Positions 30,606-41,790 of a stretch of 64,000 nt of DNA are shown one piece after another. The notes under the pieces were generated by a model. That model did no database searches and was not told where the DNA came from. It saw only the letters and a program-made list of their open reading frames with translations. Source of the DNA: Ovis canadensis (taxonomy: Eukaryota; Chordata; Mammalia; Artiodactyla; Bovidae); contig NC_091246.1 of NCBI RefSeq assembly GCF_042477335.2, forward strand, positions 251,414,501 through 251,478,500. Reading direction: 5' to 3'. A program made the translations under genes and the position numbers. The stretch's first letter is position 1. Each line of letters opens with the position of its first letter.

Positions 30606-31864
30606 TCTGCTCTTGACCCTCCTGAGTCCCCAGAACTCATCAGTGGAGGTCTATGACTTTCAGAAGAGCAGGCTAAGCCCATCCGCCTGGCATTTGTCGC
30701 CGAAGCCTCTTGTGACCTGACCCCAGAGTCGAAACTCCCCAGGACTGCCCTTAGCCCTTGGACCTGGGCCCACTACCCAGGGCCTCTGCTTTATGCGTTT
30801 CCTTTTTGGGCTGTACTGCAGGGCTTGCAGGACCTTAGTTCCCAGACCAGGAGCGAAACCCCAGCAGACAGCGGCAGCGCAGAGTCCAAACCATGGGCCC
30901 GCCAGGGCGTTCCCTCCAGGGTGTTCCCTCCAGGGCCTGTGCTTTAGAAGGTCTGGGTCTGGCTTCTATTGGGCCAAGTCCATTAGCGCAGGGCCAGCAG
31001 CCTGCAAAGTCAAGGGGGCATGTCCACCAGAAGCCACACCTCCTCCCAGGCTCAGGCCCTGAATTTGCTTTCAGGGCCTGCAGGGGCCTCTTCCCTGGGT
31101 CCTTCTGTTGTTGGACTGAACTTCCCATGTGTGTGTCCCTAAGTCTAAGGCATGACCGGAGGGTGGCCCCTTGGCAGGCCTGTGGGTAGGGCCTGGCCAC
31201 ATGCATACAGGCCCCACCTGTGCAGGTGAGGGCCGTGCGGAGATGGGACCTGTGCTGGGAAGAGGAGGGGTGGGGGGTGCTCCTGATGCAGACCTCCATT
31301 TGTGTGTGTCCCTCGGGCCCAGGATGTGTTAAGGGTGGGTCTAGTACCCCACCCTTCTTACCTCCTGAAGGAAAGAGGGTGCTCAGGTGCAGGGGGAGGG
31401 AGGTGAGTGTGGGTTCAGAGACCTCTGCATCGGGGACTCACCTGATCTCTGGGCCTGGAGCTGTCCTACCTGTTGGCCCCACTTCTGGGAGGGAGTGTCC
31501 AGACTTGGGGGACAAAGCTTCTGTGAATGACGCCAGGAGGTCCCCAGGAGGGACTGTGAGGCCACCCGTGTCCCTGGTCTGGTTTTTGCTCAGTGTCTGG
31601 GGAAGCAGAGAGGGGATGAGGAGTGCAGGCAGTCCCCAAACCCATCCCGGGCCTGCAGGGTGCTTATCAGGGGGGCACTCGGAGCAGCCCCGTGAGGGGC
31701 CCAGCCGGGTCACAGCGGCCCCCAGCCGGGCTTTCCGTACCAGGCTAGACAAAGACTCGTGTCCAGGAGGCCCAGACTCTGTCCTCAGGTAGATTCGAAG
31801 CAAGAGAATGGCTTGGCAAAGCTGGTACCTAAACCCAGGACTCCTCTTTTTCTCTTACTCGGTC
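30606..31864. other. GC-rich non-repeat block with one SINE piece
   Basis: 30795-30912 is a CHR-type fragment (listed). 30913-31860 is GC-rich with low CpG. Overlapping frames of 98-190 codons on both strands, the longest at 31220-31792, show no family features. No exon supported. Confidence 0.4.
30795..30912 (-). mobile_element. CHR-type SINE fragment, antisense
   Basis: ctttttgggctgtactgcag, ttagttcccagaccaggagc, and a degraded head near cgccagggcgttccc. Confidence 0.6.
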
Positions 31865-32765
31865 ACTTCATCGAGGTGTTTGTATACAAGAAAATGCGCC
31901 AACTTTCAGTGCACAATTTGATGAATAATGACAGATGTATGGAGTTGTGCTGCCGTGCCCGCAGTCATGACATGGACCGTTTTCATCACCCCCACGCCCC
32001 TTGGCAGTTGCCCCTCCCCCACCCCCAGGCCTAGGTAGCTGGTGATCTGTGTTCTTGTTGCTGCAGTCTTGCCCTTTGTAGAATTTCATGTAGATGGAGT
32101 CACACGATGCATGTCTTCTGGGTCTAGTTTCTTTTGTTCAGCACAATTATTTTAAGACTCAGCCCTGCTGTTGCTGTAGCAGGACCTCATTGCTTTTCAC
32201 CACCGAATAGTGCTCCACTGTATAGTGGTGTCATTTTGTTCATTCACCCACTGACGGGCATTTGGGGTTGTTTCCAGATTTTGACCGTTACAGATAAAGC
32301 TTCTGTGATCACACAGAGGTCTTTTTCATGGACACTTGTTTTCATTTCTCTTGAGTGAAATTGCTGGCTCAAATGGTAGAAGGCAATGGCACCCCACTCC
32401 AGTGCTCTTGCCTGGAAAATCCCATGGACGGAGGAGCCTGGTAGGCTGCAGTCCATGGGATCGCGAAGAGTTGGACACGACTGAGCGACTTCACTTTTAC
32501 TTTTCACTTTCTTGCACTGGAGAAGGAAATGGCAACCCACTCCAGTGTTCTTGCCTGGAGAATCCCAGGGATCGGGGAGCCTGGTGGGCTGCCATCTCTG
32601 AGGTCGGGGAGGGTTGGACACGACTGAAGTGACTTAGCAGCAGCAGCAGCAGCAGCAGCGTGGTAAGTGGGTGTCAAGGATCTGCACAGCGGCTCTGCTG
32701 TTTGCGCTCTTACAGCCGCGGGTGAGAGTTCCACTTCTTCGCCACCCTTGTCAGCGCTCCCACCC
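31865..32765 (-). mobile_element. L1M, antisense, split by Bov-A2
   Basis: Antisense L1M 3' part: agaatttcatgtagatggag, catttggggttgtttccaga, ttgttttcatttctcttgag and, after the Bov-A2, ggtgagagttccacttctt and gccacccttgtcagcg. Old and non-coding. Confidence 0.75.
32379..32660 (+). mobile_element. Bov-A2 SINE
   Basis: Sense dimer: two BovB-tail-derived monomers (gaaggcaatggcaccccact; gaaggaaatggcaacccact) ending in an (AGC)n tail at 32639-32660. Short flanking tggta at 32374-32378 and 32661-32665. Confidence 0.92.
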
Positions 32766-32884
32766 AAGTTCATGCCCCCGAAGTGCAGGCAGCGCTGAGA
32801 TGTGGATGAAGAGCACAGCTGGGTCTTGGTTGGGCTGCTCACCTCTGGGCGGATCTTAGGCTGTCAGAGTGGCAGGAAGCTGTA

Positions 32885-33000
32885 GGGATGTTAAACTCTG
32901 TGCTGCCATTTTACAGATGGGAAAACAGAGGCCCAGAAGGGGAAGGGACCTATCTTTGGCCGAGTGCTAGTAGAGCTGGGAGGAGGCAGTGGAGTGACGT
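32885..33000 (-). mobile_element. MIR fragment, antisense
   Basis: gctgccattttacagatggg, aaaacagaggcccagaaggg. Confidence 0.7.
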
Positions 33001-33004
33001 GAAG

Positions 33005-33150
33005 AGCAGGGTTTTGGAGGTTGGCTTAGGCCCAGATTCTAGCTCGGGTTTAATCAATTACTAACCTCTCTGAACTTCCCCTCTTGTTTCTGTAAAATAG
33101 GGACAAAAACATCCTCCTCAGATAGATGGGGAAGATTAAGTTCTTGGAAG
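33005..33150 (+). mobile_element. MIR fragment, sense
   Basis: agggttttggaggttggctt, ctaacctctctgaacttccc, tctgtaaaatagggacaaaa; abuts the antisense MIR and so forms an inverted pair. Confidence 0.65.
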
Positions 33151-33159
33151 CCGAGAAGC

Positions 33160-33610
33160 TCCAGAAGCATTTATTGGGCGCTTACTGTGCGCCAGGCACT
33201 GCTCTTGGCACCGGGGGCGCAGCAGAGAGTGAGACAGACACAGTCTCCGTGTTCTGGGAGCTTCCAGACAGTGGGGGGAGGGTGGGGAGGCAGATTATAA
33301 GTCAGGAAACAAAATCAATCATAAATTGTGACAAGTGCTGTCTGAGGGAGCCAAACTGATCCGCTTCAGAGTCTCTCCTAAGACATGCTATTTAAGGTAG
33401 GATCTGAAGGCTGGGAAAGGGCTGACCGTGGAGAGAGGGCAGGTGGTGGGGTTCCAAGGTGTGGGGATGCATATGTGGGGACAGAGGAGCTGGAAACAGT
33501 GGGTTGTATTTTAGGCACAAGAGGGGCAGTGTGATCCTGGTGCAGAGGTTCAGGACAGAGTACTCAAGAGACAACAGAGAGCTGGCTTGGGGCTGGGTCT
33601 TCTGGGCCTT
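33160..33610 (-). mobile_element. L2 LINE, antisense
   Basis: agcatttattgggcgcttac, tgtgcgccaggcactgctct, gggaggcagattataagtca, ggatctgaaggctgggaaag; degraded toward 33610. Confidence 0.65.
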
Positions 33611-34699
33611 GCCAGAGCTTAGATTTTAGATGAAGAGCAGATTTATTTTAGACACGGTGGGTGTTGCTTGTTATTATTTTCCTTTTATTTTCCATCGCTC
33701 CAGGGTCTTCATTCCCAGTTCAAGCCTCTTTCCAAAAACCCAGTGTAGGCAGGTGCGCGGCTGGGGTCTGCAGCCAGCTGGGCCCGGGCCCCCACTCCGA
33801 CCTCCCCGACAGCCCTGGCACGCCGAGCAGCACCAGCTGGTGGGGCAGGGGGTGGAGGAGACCATCTGCTGGTCCCTATTGTCCGTCACTCCATTGTCTG
33901 GTCCACGCCCTCTGCTCTGAGGACAGCGGGGGACAACGGGGAGGAATGTGATCCCCGGGCTCTTGTTTCCCAGCCTGGCCCCTCGCCCCCACAGTGACAC
34001 CAAGAGAATGCCCCCCTGGGGCGGAGGCAGGGACTCTGCCAAGTGGGGGTTGGTGGTGCACGCATCCCTCATCATCTCCCTGGCAACCGCAGCTGCCAAA
34101 TTGTTGGTTGGAGGGTTTTTTTTTAGCCTTCTGGGTGGGGGTTTTCTTCTTGCATCCCCCTGGAGGTGGGGTGCTCTTGGGAGAGGATTTGTTCCTTGCT
34201 TCCTGAGGGTCTTAGCTCGTGGGGTCTGTGGATTCCTCAGGCCCCCTGGAGCCCAGTTTAGAAACATGCCAAGTCAGACCACACACACACTTAAGATGCC
34301 AGCTCTTGGAGGCACTGAAATAAACTCAGATTTTATTTGGGGAAAAGCGTCAGCGTTGTCATCACCCAAAGAATCAGAGTGTTGTTAAACCTTGTGCTCA
34401 TTTTATGGTTTAGCATTGGTTTTGTTTGGACTTACATGGGGGAGGGCGTCGTTGGGGGCCACCTTCCCATCCCTTAGTCTCTGAAAGCATAGACCCAGCC
34501 CTCAGGGGACGTGAAGGCAGGGAGCAGACCCCCAGACCGCTCCCTGCTCATCCCTCTGGTGGACAGATTCACATCTTGCAGGGCAGCTTTGAGAGCCGAC
34601 TTCTTAGCAGCTGGTGAGGGCTGCACTCTGGTGTTCCAGAAATCAAAAGGGCTATAACATTTGAAGAGCGATCATGAAAGAAGCCAGACAAGGGTAATG
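33611..34699. other. GC-rich non-repeat block
   Basis: No repeat family recognised. A minus-strand frame of 197 codons at 33674-34267 is basic and proline-rich without any motif and is probably compositional. T-run at 34117-34124. AT-richer from 34290. Confidence 0.4.
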
Positions 34700-34915
34700 A
34701 CAGCCAGTTTTCACGGAGCCTTCACCGTGTGCCAGCAATTGCCTTCCATCTGCCGACTTGTTTAATCATCACAATAGATGCAGGAGGTTAGTGCTATTAG
34801 CACCATTCCCATTTTACAGATTGCGACACTGAGGTGCAGACAGGTGAAATATATTGCCCAATGTCACACAGCTCTTGGGTGACAGAATCAGGGTACGAAC
34901 CGGGCAGCTCCATGT
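34700..34915 (-). mobile_element. MIR SINE, antisense
   Basis: accgtgtgccagcaattgcc, gtttaatcatcacaatagat, cccattttacagattgcgac, aatgtcacacagctcttggg. Confidence 0.82.
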
Positions 34916-34917
34916 GA

Positions 34918-35083
34918 TTGAGGGCAGGAGGAGAAGGGGGTGACAGAGGATGAGACGGTTGGATGGCATCATTGACTCAATGGACAAGAGTCTGAGCAGA
35001 CGCCGAGACATAGTGAAGGGTGGGAAACCTGGCGTGCTGCAGTACATGGGGTTGGAGGGTCGGACACGACTGAGCGACTGAAC
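34918..35083 (+). mobile_element. BovB 3' fragment
   Basis: Sense tail: ggcaggaggagaagggggtg, gatgagacggttggatggca, cggacacgactgagcgactg. Confidence 0.88.
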
Positions 35084-35309
35084 AAGAACAGGCTACACGC
35101 GATGAGCTCTGACATCCTTTTTCTCTGATTCCTGGTGGGTTCGTGCACAGCCCTTCCAGACGAGCCCCAGCCCCGGCGCATCCTTCCAGGCCTGAGCTCC
35201 GACATGAACGCAAAGAGCCCAGGCACGCCGTCTCCAGACTGTCCCCATGACTTGGTGTAGCCTGGGGGTGGGAGCTGTGCTGACCTAGGCTTGTGTCCCC
35301 AGTCTGATA

Positions 35310-35450
35310 CTGACTCGCTCTGTGTTCGTCACCTCTTGGAACCCCACTCTTCCCATCTGTAGTTGGGGCTAGTGTGAGCGTTGCGTGAGTTAATGCATGT
35401 CAAGCGCCTAGAACAATGTGCTCAGTAAATGCTAAGGCTGGTTGTTATAA
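35310..35450 (+). mobile_element. MIR fragment, sense
   Basis: cgctctgtgttcgtcacctc, gttgcgtgagttaatgcatg, caagcgcctagaacaatgtg. Confidence 0.65.
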
Positions 35451-36444
35451 TAGCGTTGCTTCTGCTCCCCTTTGGGGCGATCTGGGGCTTGAATAATAGG
35501 TGAAGACAATTTGTATGGGAAAGACAATGGCACAAAGGTCAGGCTCCGGTGTGACTTGTGTAGGTATGGAGTGTTCAGTCTGGAGAGCAGGAGGGGCGGG
35601 GGGCTGAGAGGAGGGCCGTCTTCCTGGGGGCTCTGTGCTTGGTGCCCTCTCAGGGGCTGGTCGTGAGGAGACCAGCAGCTCCAAGGCAGGGGAGGCAGCC
35701 AGGCTGCGCGTCCCGGGCTGGGGCCCTGGGACACCTTCCTGTGCCACTCTGGGCCTCAGGCCCCATCTGTAGAATGGGTGACTAGGGGGCTGGCTGCTTC
35801 AAGGCCCCGTTTGGCCCAGCCCTGATTTTCTGTGAGTTGGGAATAAGAGGAGGTGTGAAAATGAAAGTGGATGGCAAAAATACGCCCAGTTCTCCCCTTT
35901 CCTCTGTCCTCACACCATTTACCAAATGACTTCACAGCTTCTGCCCAGAGAGGTGGGGTCTATTTCCCTGGTACTTGAGCCTGGTTGTTCTGGCAATTTA
36001 CTCTGGTCAGTGCAGCGTGGAGGAGGTGAGCACGCATCTCAGCAATTCTGGGCTGGCCTGCCAGAGGAGAAGAGACCCAGGGCCGGGTCACTTCTGTCAT
36101 GCCAGCTGACAATCAGCTACTTGTCAGACAGGTCAGTGTGAGAGCAACCTCAGGCCCAGCCTACCTGCCCACCATCAGCCGACCTGTGGGCTGGGCAAGC
36201 TGAGATCTGCTGAGCCTGAGTCCAGAGCAGCCAAACCACCCCACTGCCTTGCAGACTGGTGGGAAAATGAATGTTTATTGCTGTGTGCCATTGAGATTTG
36301 TGGTTGTTACACAGTATCAGTGAGTCAGGAGATGACTGATGCACACAGTCACTGGCCAAGAGTGTGGCTGTGACCCACGGTCTGACCCAGGCTGGGGATT
36401 ATCTAGTGCTCGCCTGGGGTGGTGGGGTGGCGTGGGGAACCAGG
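35451..36444. other. Mostly unique block with an old LTR-like end
   Basis: 35451-36090 has no recognised content. 36100-36330 resembles the 3' end of an ancient LTR-type repeat (gctgagatctgctgagcctg; gaatgtttattgctgtgtgc; tggttgttacacagtatcag). No viral coding sequence is present. Confidence 0.35.
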
Positions 36445-36660
36445 CAGGGGGCTTGAGTGTCATGGTTGGGAGCTTGAGTTCTGGATGGAGACTGCCCGCC
36501 CCGCTCCAGACCCCCAGCTTGCCTCTAACTGTGTGGCTTTGGGCAAGTTGTTTAACACAGGGTTCTCTTTTCTCTAAAATCTGGATAATCAGAGAACCCA
36601 TTTAGGGGTTTTTATGCGGATTGTGTTAATACATGTAAAGCCCTTAGAAAAATTTTCCCC
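36445..36660 (+). mobile_element. MIR SINE, sense
   Basis: ggcaggaggcttgagtgtca region is weak; the core ctctaactgtgtggctttgg, gcaagttgtttaacacaggg and gtgttaatacatgtaaagcc are clear. Confidence 0.7.
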
Positions 36661-36664
36661 ATGG

Positions 36665-37240
36665 GTAGTTTTCACTGTAGCCATGAAATTAACAGACACT
36701 TGCTCCTTGGAAGAAAAGCTGTGACCAACCTAGACAGCCTATTAAAAAGCAGAGACATTACTTTGCCAACAAAAGTCCTTCTAGTCAAAACTATGGTCTT
36801 TCCATCAGTCATGTATGGATGTGAGAGTTGGACTAAAAGAAAGCTGAGCGCCGAAGAACTGATGCTTTTGAACTGTGGTGTTGGAGAAGACTCTCAAGAG
36901 TCCCTTGGACTGCAAGGAGATCCAACCAGTCCACCCTAAAGGAGATCAGTCCTGAATTTTCATTGGAAGGACTCATGCTGAAGCTGAAACTCCAATACTT
37001 TTGCCACCTGATGCGAAGAGTTGACTCATTGGAAAAGACCCTGATGCTGGGAAAGATTGAAGATGGGAGGAGAAGGGGATGACAGAGGATGAGATGGCTG
37101 GATGGCATCCCCGACTTGATGGACATGGGTTTGGGTGGACTCCGGGAGTTGGTGATGGACAGGGAGGCCTGGCGTGCTGCGATTCATGGGGTTGGGAAGA
37201 GTCGGACGTGACTGAGCGACTGAACTGAACTGAACTGAAG
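36665..37240 (+). mobile_element. BovB 3' fragment, 575 bp
   Basis: Sense: gtagccatgaaattaacaga to ctgagcgactgaactgaact. Covers the C-terminal coding region, with stops and small deletions (for example gttggactaaaagaaagctg, where a short deletion has occurred). Confidence 0.92.
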
Positions 37241-37268
37241 ATCAAAGATAAATATGAGATTGAGTCTT

Positions 37269-37634
37269 TTTAAAAAATACTTTGATTTATTTTTTCACTT
37301 GTGTATTTCTTTCCGGCTGTGTTGGGCCTCTGTTACCGTGTGGGTCTCCCTCTAGCTGTGGGGAGCAGAGGCCGGCCCCTGGTCGCAGTGCTCAAGCCTC
37401 TTGTTGTGGTGGCCTCTCTTGTGGAGCGCAGGCTCTAGGGCGTGTGAGCTTCAGCAGTTGTGTCCCGTGGGCCTCCACAGTCGCCTTTCCCGGGCTCTCG
37501 AGTGCAGGCCCAGTAGTTGTGGCCCACGGGCTTAGTTGCTCTGCAGCACGTGAGATCTTCCCAGCTCAGGGATCGAACTAGTGTCTCCTGCACTGGCAGG
37601 TGGAATCTTTACTACTGAGCCACCAGGGAAGTCA
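37269..37634 (-). mobile_element. CHR-type SINE, full length
   Basis: Antisense copy starting with an A/T-rich tail and ending gagccaccagggaagtca. Perfect 13-bp target duplication, gagattgagtctt, at 37256-37268 and 37635-37647. Lies only 28 bp from the BovB tail. Confidence 0.95.
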
Positions 37635-37647
37635 GAGATTGAGTCTT

Positions 37648-37755
37648 GATTCTACCATTGACTGGGGGGGTGGCTGTGGGTCCTTGCTAAGCTGCCATGT
37701 CTGGAGCTATAACTTGGGAATCCTACTGGCCTCTACCTCGTGGTGGAGATTCTGT
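37648..37755 (+). mobile_element. Possible MIR fragment, sense
   Basis: gattctaccattgactgggg and gtccttgctaagctgcc follow MIR head order; degraded. Confidence 0.4.
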
Positions 37756-37874
37756 GACCCAGAGGGTGCTCAGGAAATCTCAAGCCTTCCCCCGCAGATC
37801 CTCCCCTTCCAGCTTGGCTCACCTGCTGCTTCTGGTGACCTGGACTCAGAACTGGCTGTGTCCTGGAGACCAGC

Positions 37875-37990
37875 TCTTGTTCAACTTCCTCATTAGGTAG
37901 GGGGAAACTGAGGCCCAGAGTGGGACTTGCCCAAGGCCACACAGAGTCAGTGGCTAGAACCTGTGCATTCTGACCTCCAGCCAGGTGCTT
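37875..37990 (-). mobile_element. MIR fragment, antisense
   Basis: ggtagggggaaactgaggcc, gacttgcccaaggccacaca. Confidence 0.7.
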
Positions 37991-38799
37991 CTTTCATGAT
38001 GCTGGGGCAGTTGGATCCCCAAGAGGTATGTATGTAGAGCAGACCCAGCGGGACCCTGTACCTTGTTCCGCATAGACGGGATGTGGGGGACCAGTCTCTC
38101 CAGGGAGTGGTGAAGCTTTACTGATCTTTCCCACGCACCCATCCAGTGCTGGTGCTGGAGAGTTCCCGGAGGCGTGGGGCCAGGGTGCTGACTGTGGAAC
38201 GTTCCACCTGTCGGTCAGATGTCTAGGTGACTAGGGAGCCAGGCCTCCGTATAAGCGCAAAGGGCAGCGGGCCAAGGTTATTCCCCCGGGCGCTCTAGGG
38301 GGCGCCAGCGCTCAGCTTGGTGGGCCCTGCCCCGGCAGCACGTTCGGGCAGAGGCAGAGCCAAGCCAAGGACCAGGCCTCCTGACCCCTGACCTCGGCTG
38401 TCCGCTCAGCTTCCTCCGCACCAGCGTGGCTCCTGGCTTGGTGAGCGCAACTGAGAGAAGGCAGGAGCCAGGAGGGCAGAGCCCGCCCCAGCCCGGGCCT
38501 CAGCCTGGCTCCTGGGGCCTCCCTGGGGCTGGGCTCTAGCCCCACCACTGTCCCCAGTGATTACAGGGCTGCCAGGCCTGGCTGCGGCCCAGACACTCCC
38601 TCCTGGGCCCTCCCAGGGGCATGGGTCCCTGACCTCATCGTCCTAAGGAGCTGAGTCAGGAATTCCCCAGGCCCCAGCCTGTCTCTGTGGATGACTCTCC
38701 AGGCCTTAGCTTGTCCCTGAGGGGACAAGGGGCGGCCGAGGGCTTCCCTGCCTCTCTCTGCCCCTTCCCGGGCAGCCTGGTGGGGCTGAGGGTGCTGTG
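37991..38799. other. GC-rich non-repeat block with CTCF-like site
   Basis: No exon supported. 38270-38310 is CpG-rich and holds a CTCF-like motif (38292-38306). 38320-38780 is GC-rich, giving open frames on the minus strand that lack recognisable features. Confidence 0.4.
38292..38306 (+). promoter_or_regulatory. CTCF-like motif (13/15)
   Basis: GCTCTAGGGGGCGCC against the core CCASYAGRKGGCRSY: the AGGGGGCGCC part is perfect, two mismatches on the left. Confidence 0.35.
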
Positions 38800-39390
38800 T
38801 GTGCACTGCGGTGCGTGTGCACAGCTGTGCGTGTGCAGTGTGGGCCTCCTCTCCTGGCACACCTCATGGACATGATTCATACGCATGCAGCGCTCGTCCT
38901 GTGTGCTCGATGTGTGCGTGGCAGTCGGGCATGTGGGTGTGTTTGCCTGAATTCTTGCTGGGCCCTGTCTCTGCCCAGTGTAGGGATCACCCGTGTGTGC
39001 GTCGTGTGCATGAGCGTTGGTGGGTGAAGCAACCCATGGGGCAGATACGCGGTGCACTCACACCCTGAGCACCTGCTGAATGTGCTGGAGCACTGCACAT
39101 GACTGCTAAGTGTGTGCGTGTGTGCACGTTGTGTGTCTACTTTGTGTGTGTTCACTTTGCACGGGCACATTGAATGTACATGTGTGGGACCACACCGTGT
39201 GTACAAGTAGCGTGTGTCTCTTTTGCGTATACATGTGTGCATACTGTGTGTGCAAATTTCCTGTACACTTTTTGCGTGCTCATGTTGCGCGTGCACATAG
39301 GCATGTACGCAGTGTGACGTGTGTACAGACTGTATGTGCATGGTGTGTGTGCACACACTGTGTGCAGGTGTGTGTGCAGGTTGGGGGCGA
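38800..39390. repeat. Degenerate TG-rich tract
   Basis: About 590 bp dominated by GTGTGTGC, GTGCACAC and TGCGTGTG words with no stable period. Alternating purine-pyrimidine over many short runs. Cys/Val-rich frames on plus and His/Thr-rich frames on minus arise from this bias and are not genes. Confidence 0.8.
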
Positions 39391-39912
39391 GTGCACACAG
39401 CGGTGGACCCTCTGAGGTCCAGGGTAGTCTCTGGTGCTGTGCAGGGGAAGGGCTTCCGGGTTCAGTGTTGTGTTACCTGCTGAGTCTCATGGCTCAGCGC
39501 AGGCAGGCCCAGGGAGAGAACTGCCTGTAGGGACCTCGAGGCAGCTGGATCAGCTTGGGCTGGAACTTGCACTGGATGCTGGTACCACTCAGACACCTCG
39601 GCACGGCTGTCTCCTCCTGTAGAGACAAAGGAGACAGTCCCAGGGGGCCTCTCTTGCCCTTTGATATTGCCTCTGGGACCCCTGCTGTCTTTGAGGATCC
39701 TGTGCATAGTAGGTGCTTGAACCTCTGTGCAGGGGTTGCTGGCCTGGAAGCTCCTTGGTTGCATCTGACCTCACAGCTGGGTGGGCATCCAGATCCTGGG
39801 ATGGAGAGAGGGGAGGATAACACCTGAAACTCACATCCATCCTCCGATGTGCCCTCCTGTAATCTTGGCATGAGACACAGTGCTGTCTCCTCACCCCCTT
39901 CCCCGTTGCGAG

Positions 39913-39926
39913 GCTGCCATGGCAAC
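39913..39926. promoter_or_regulatory. X-box-like motif (RFX-type)
   Basis: GCTGCCATGGCAAC matches the palindromic consensus at 13 of 14 positions, including a perfect right half GGCAAC. Confidence 0.35.
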
Positions 39927-39979
39927 GCAGGAGTTGGCTCACCATCTGCTGCCTGTGGGACCTCAGTCAGGCCTTTCCC

Positions 39980-40666
39980 ATGCTAGGAATTAGTGTGCGG
40001 AGGCACCTGACCTGCTCGCGGGCAGCCATTGGCCACATCTGGCGCCTCTCAGCCCTGGAGTGTTTGGAGGCAATGCAGCCTGGGGTCCCTCTGGCTGCTG
40101 GAGAAGTGTGGATGTGGAGAGAGCCCATCGTTCTGCCTGGGGCAACTCCTCTTGGTAACATCCTAACACTCTCTCTCAGGGAAAGGTCGAGACTTATTTA
40201 CACTAGAGTGCAAATGACTGACCCCTTTTGGGAGTGCAGTGGGTTGGGGTATGCAGAAACCTTGACTTTAACAGAAACTGGAAGCTTAAATGATCAGATT
40301 ATCAACAGGGGAGGTTTTAGGCATGACAGGGAAGTGTGGGATATTAAACACCTAGTGGCTAAGGTGGTTCTGGTTATGCCCGGGAGCTACTGCAAATCTA
40401 ACTCATCCTTGGGTGTCAGTGGGAGCTGGGGAGGGCCAGGCCTCATCTGGCCTGGATCTCTGAGGTCGATGCCTCCACTGGGAGCTGAGTTTTTCCTCCT
40501 GGACTCAGAGGTTCCCCCTACCCTCACTGCTGGCTTCTCTGCATTTGCTTTCTTTGGAAGAATGTTCTCCCGTGGATGCTCAGTGCTTAGTGTAAAGAGA
40601 ACAGTGGAGAGGAGGAGGGACTCAGGATTCCAGTGGAGGAGTGCAGTAGTGGGTGAGAAGGGGTGA
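39980..40666 (+). other. Unrecognised 228-codon open frame
   Basis: The longest open frame in the window outside BovB. It starts MLGISVRRHLTCSRAAIGHIW. I see no signal peptide, membrane segment, zinc-finger spacing or other family motif, and the amino-acid order looks unstructured. The surrounding DNA carries no promoter that I can identify close by, apart from the X-box-like site 54 bp upstream of the ATG. Most likely chance. Confidence 0.15.
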
Positions 40667-40779
40667 CTGGAAGTAGTGGGTGGGAGAAGCAGAGAGGGAG
40701 GGAGGCGGAGAAGGGAGGTCTTACGGAAAATGGGGACAGTTACAGGGTCACCTTGAACCCCTCATCTGCCATTAGAGGG

Positions 40780-40920
40780 TGCGTGACTGTGGATGAGTGA
40801 CTTCCCCACCTGGTGACTCTGTTTCCTTATCTGTGAAATGGGTTCAGTAACCTCCTAGGGTGACTGAGTGCTGGGGAAGATGCATGCGGAGGCCTGGCAT
40901 GGTGAGAGCACATGGCAGCT
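40780..40920 (+). mobile_element. MIR fragment, sense
   Basis: tgtggatgagtgacttcccc, gtttccttatctgtgaaatg, gggttcagtaacctcctagg. Confidence 0.75.
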
Positions 40921-41779
40921 GCTTCTGCCCACCCCTTTTCTTCCTTTGATTCTATGTCAGAGAAGGAAGTTTCTAGACCCTGCCCCAGGCCCTCAACTCT
41001 TAAAGGGAAGATGCTCTGGCATCTGAGCCCATCTCCTGCTGACCTGGGTCCCACGGTCTGCCTGAGCGAGGAAGCACCTCCCTCAGGCCCTGGGCAGGTC
41101 CCACTGGCCTCCTCACCATGCGACAGGTCCACAGGCTGGGAGTAACCCACATAAATCGAGGTCGGTGTACCGCGCTCCACCTCAGGGGCCCCCGGCCCAA
41201 TCCCAGGCCCAGGAACTGGGACAACCCAGGAGATAAACAGAGGAGTCGTTCTCAGAGGTGGAGCCCGTCTCCTCCCCACCCCCAACATCAGGTCCAGCAA
41301 GGCCCCAGCAGCACCCAGTTTGTCGTGGTAAGCAAGATAAAGGGTGCAGATGAGGGAGGGGAGGGGGGAGCAGGGCAGGCTAACAAACCCTCTCCATCAG
41401 CCAGCTCCTCTTTCTGAAATCCTAGCATCTGCAAATTTATTTCTGCCAGCAATTTACCTTTTCTGCAAGCAAGAGAAATCTGTTCTTGTTTATGAGTCAC
41501 TGCTTTTTCAGAAACATTAGAAAAAGCAGCATCTGCAGTTGGGAATAAGACAGTGGCAGGGCCAGTCAAAATGAGCCCTGGCATGAAGTCTAATGTGGTC
41601 TCACTCCCATTCAACCAGAGGCGATTATTTTGTTGGCTTGAAGTACATAGCTTTATTAATATCCACCCAGCATCCTTTTTGGATGAAGCAAGCATTTTTT
41701 TATTTACATAAATAAACATTGAAGCTTAAATCCAAAGCTTTACTTGACATGATGTAATAAACTGGAAAATATGCTCCCC
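40921..41779. other. Non-repeat block, candidate conserved sequence
   Basis: 40921-41330 is GC-moderate with an unrecognised 157-codon minus frame. 41400-41779 is AT-rich, free of repeat signatures and has an AP-1-like TGAGTCA at 41495-41501 plus TTTATTAATAT and AAATAAACA words; it could be a distal enhancer. Confidence 0.35.
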
Positions 41780-41790
41780 ATAGAAACCTT

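Larger units (their letters stand above)
39391..40779. other. Non-repeat block with the longest non-repeat ORF
   Basis: No repeat family identified. Contains an X-box-like site at 39913-39926 and the open frame 39980-40666, both listed separately. Confidence 0.45.

Noticed and set aside
31220..31792. 190-codon plus-strand frame
   Set aside because: No recognisable domain, low-complexity Gly/Ser/Pro composition and an overlapping 121-codon frame on the other strand.
33674..34267. 197-codon minus-strand frame
   Set aside because: GC-rich, basic, proline-rich without motif; overlaps open frames on the other strand, so compositional.
38656..39398. 133- and 173-codon frames rich in His, Thr and Cys
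   Set aside because: Explained by the TG-rich tract; no stable repeat unit or motif in the protein.
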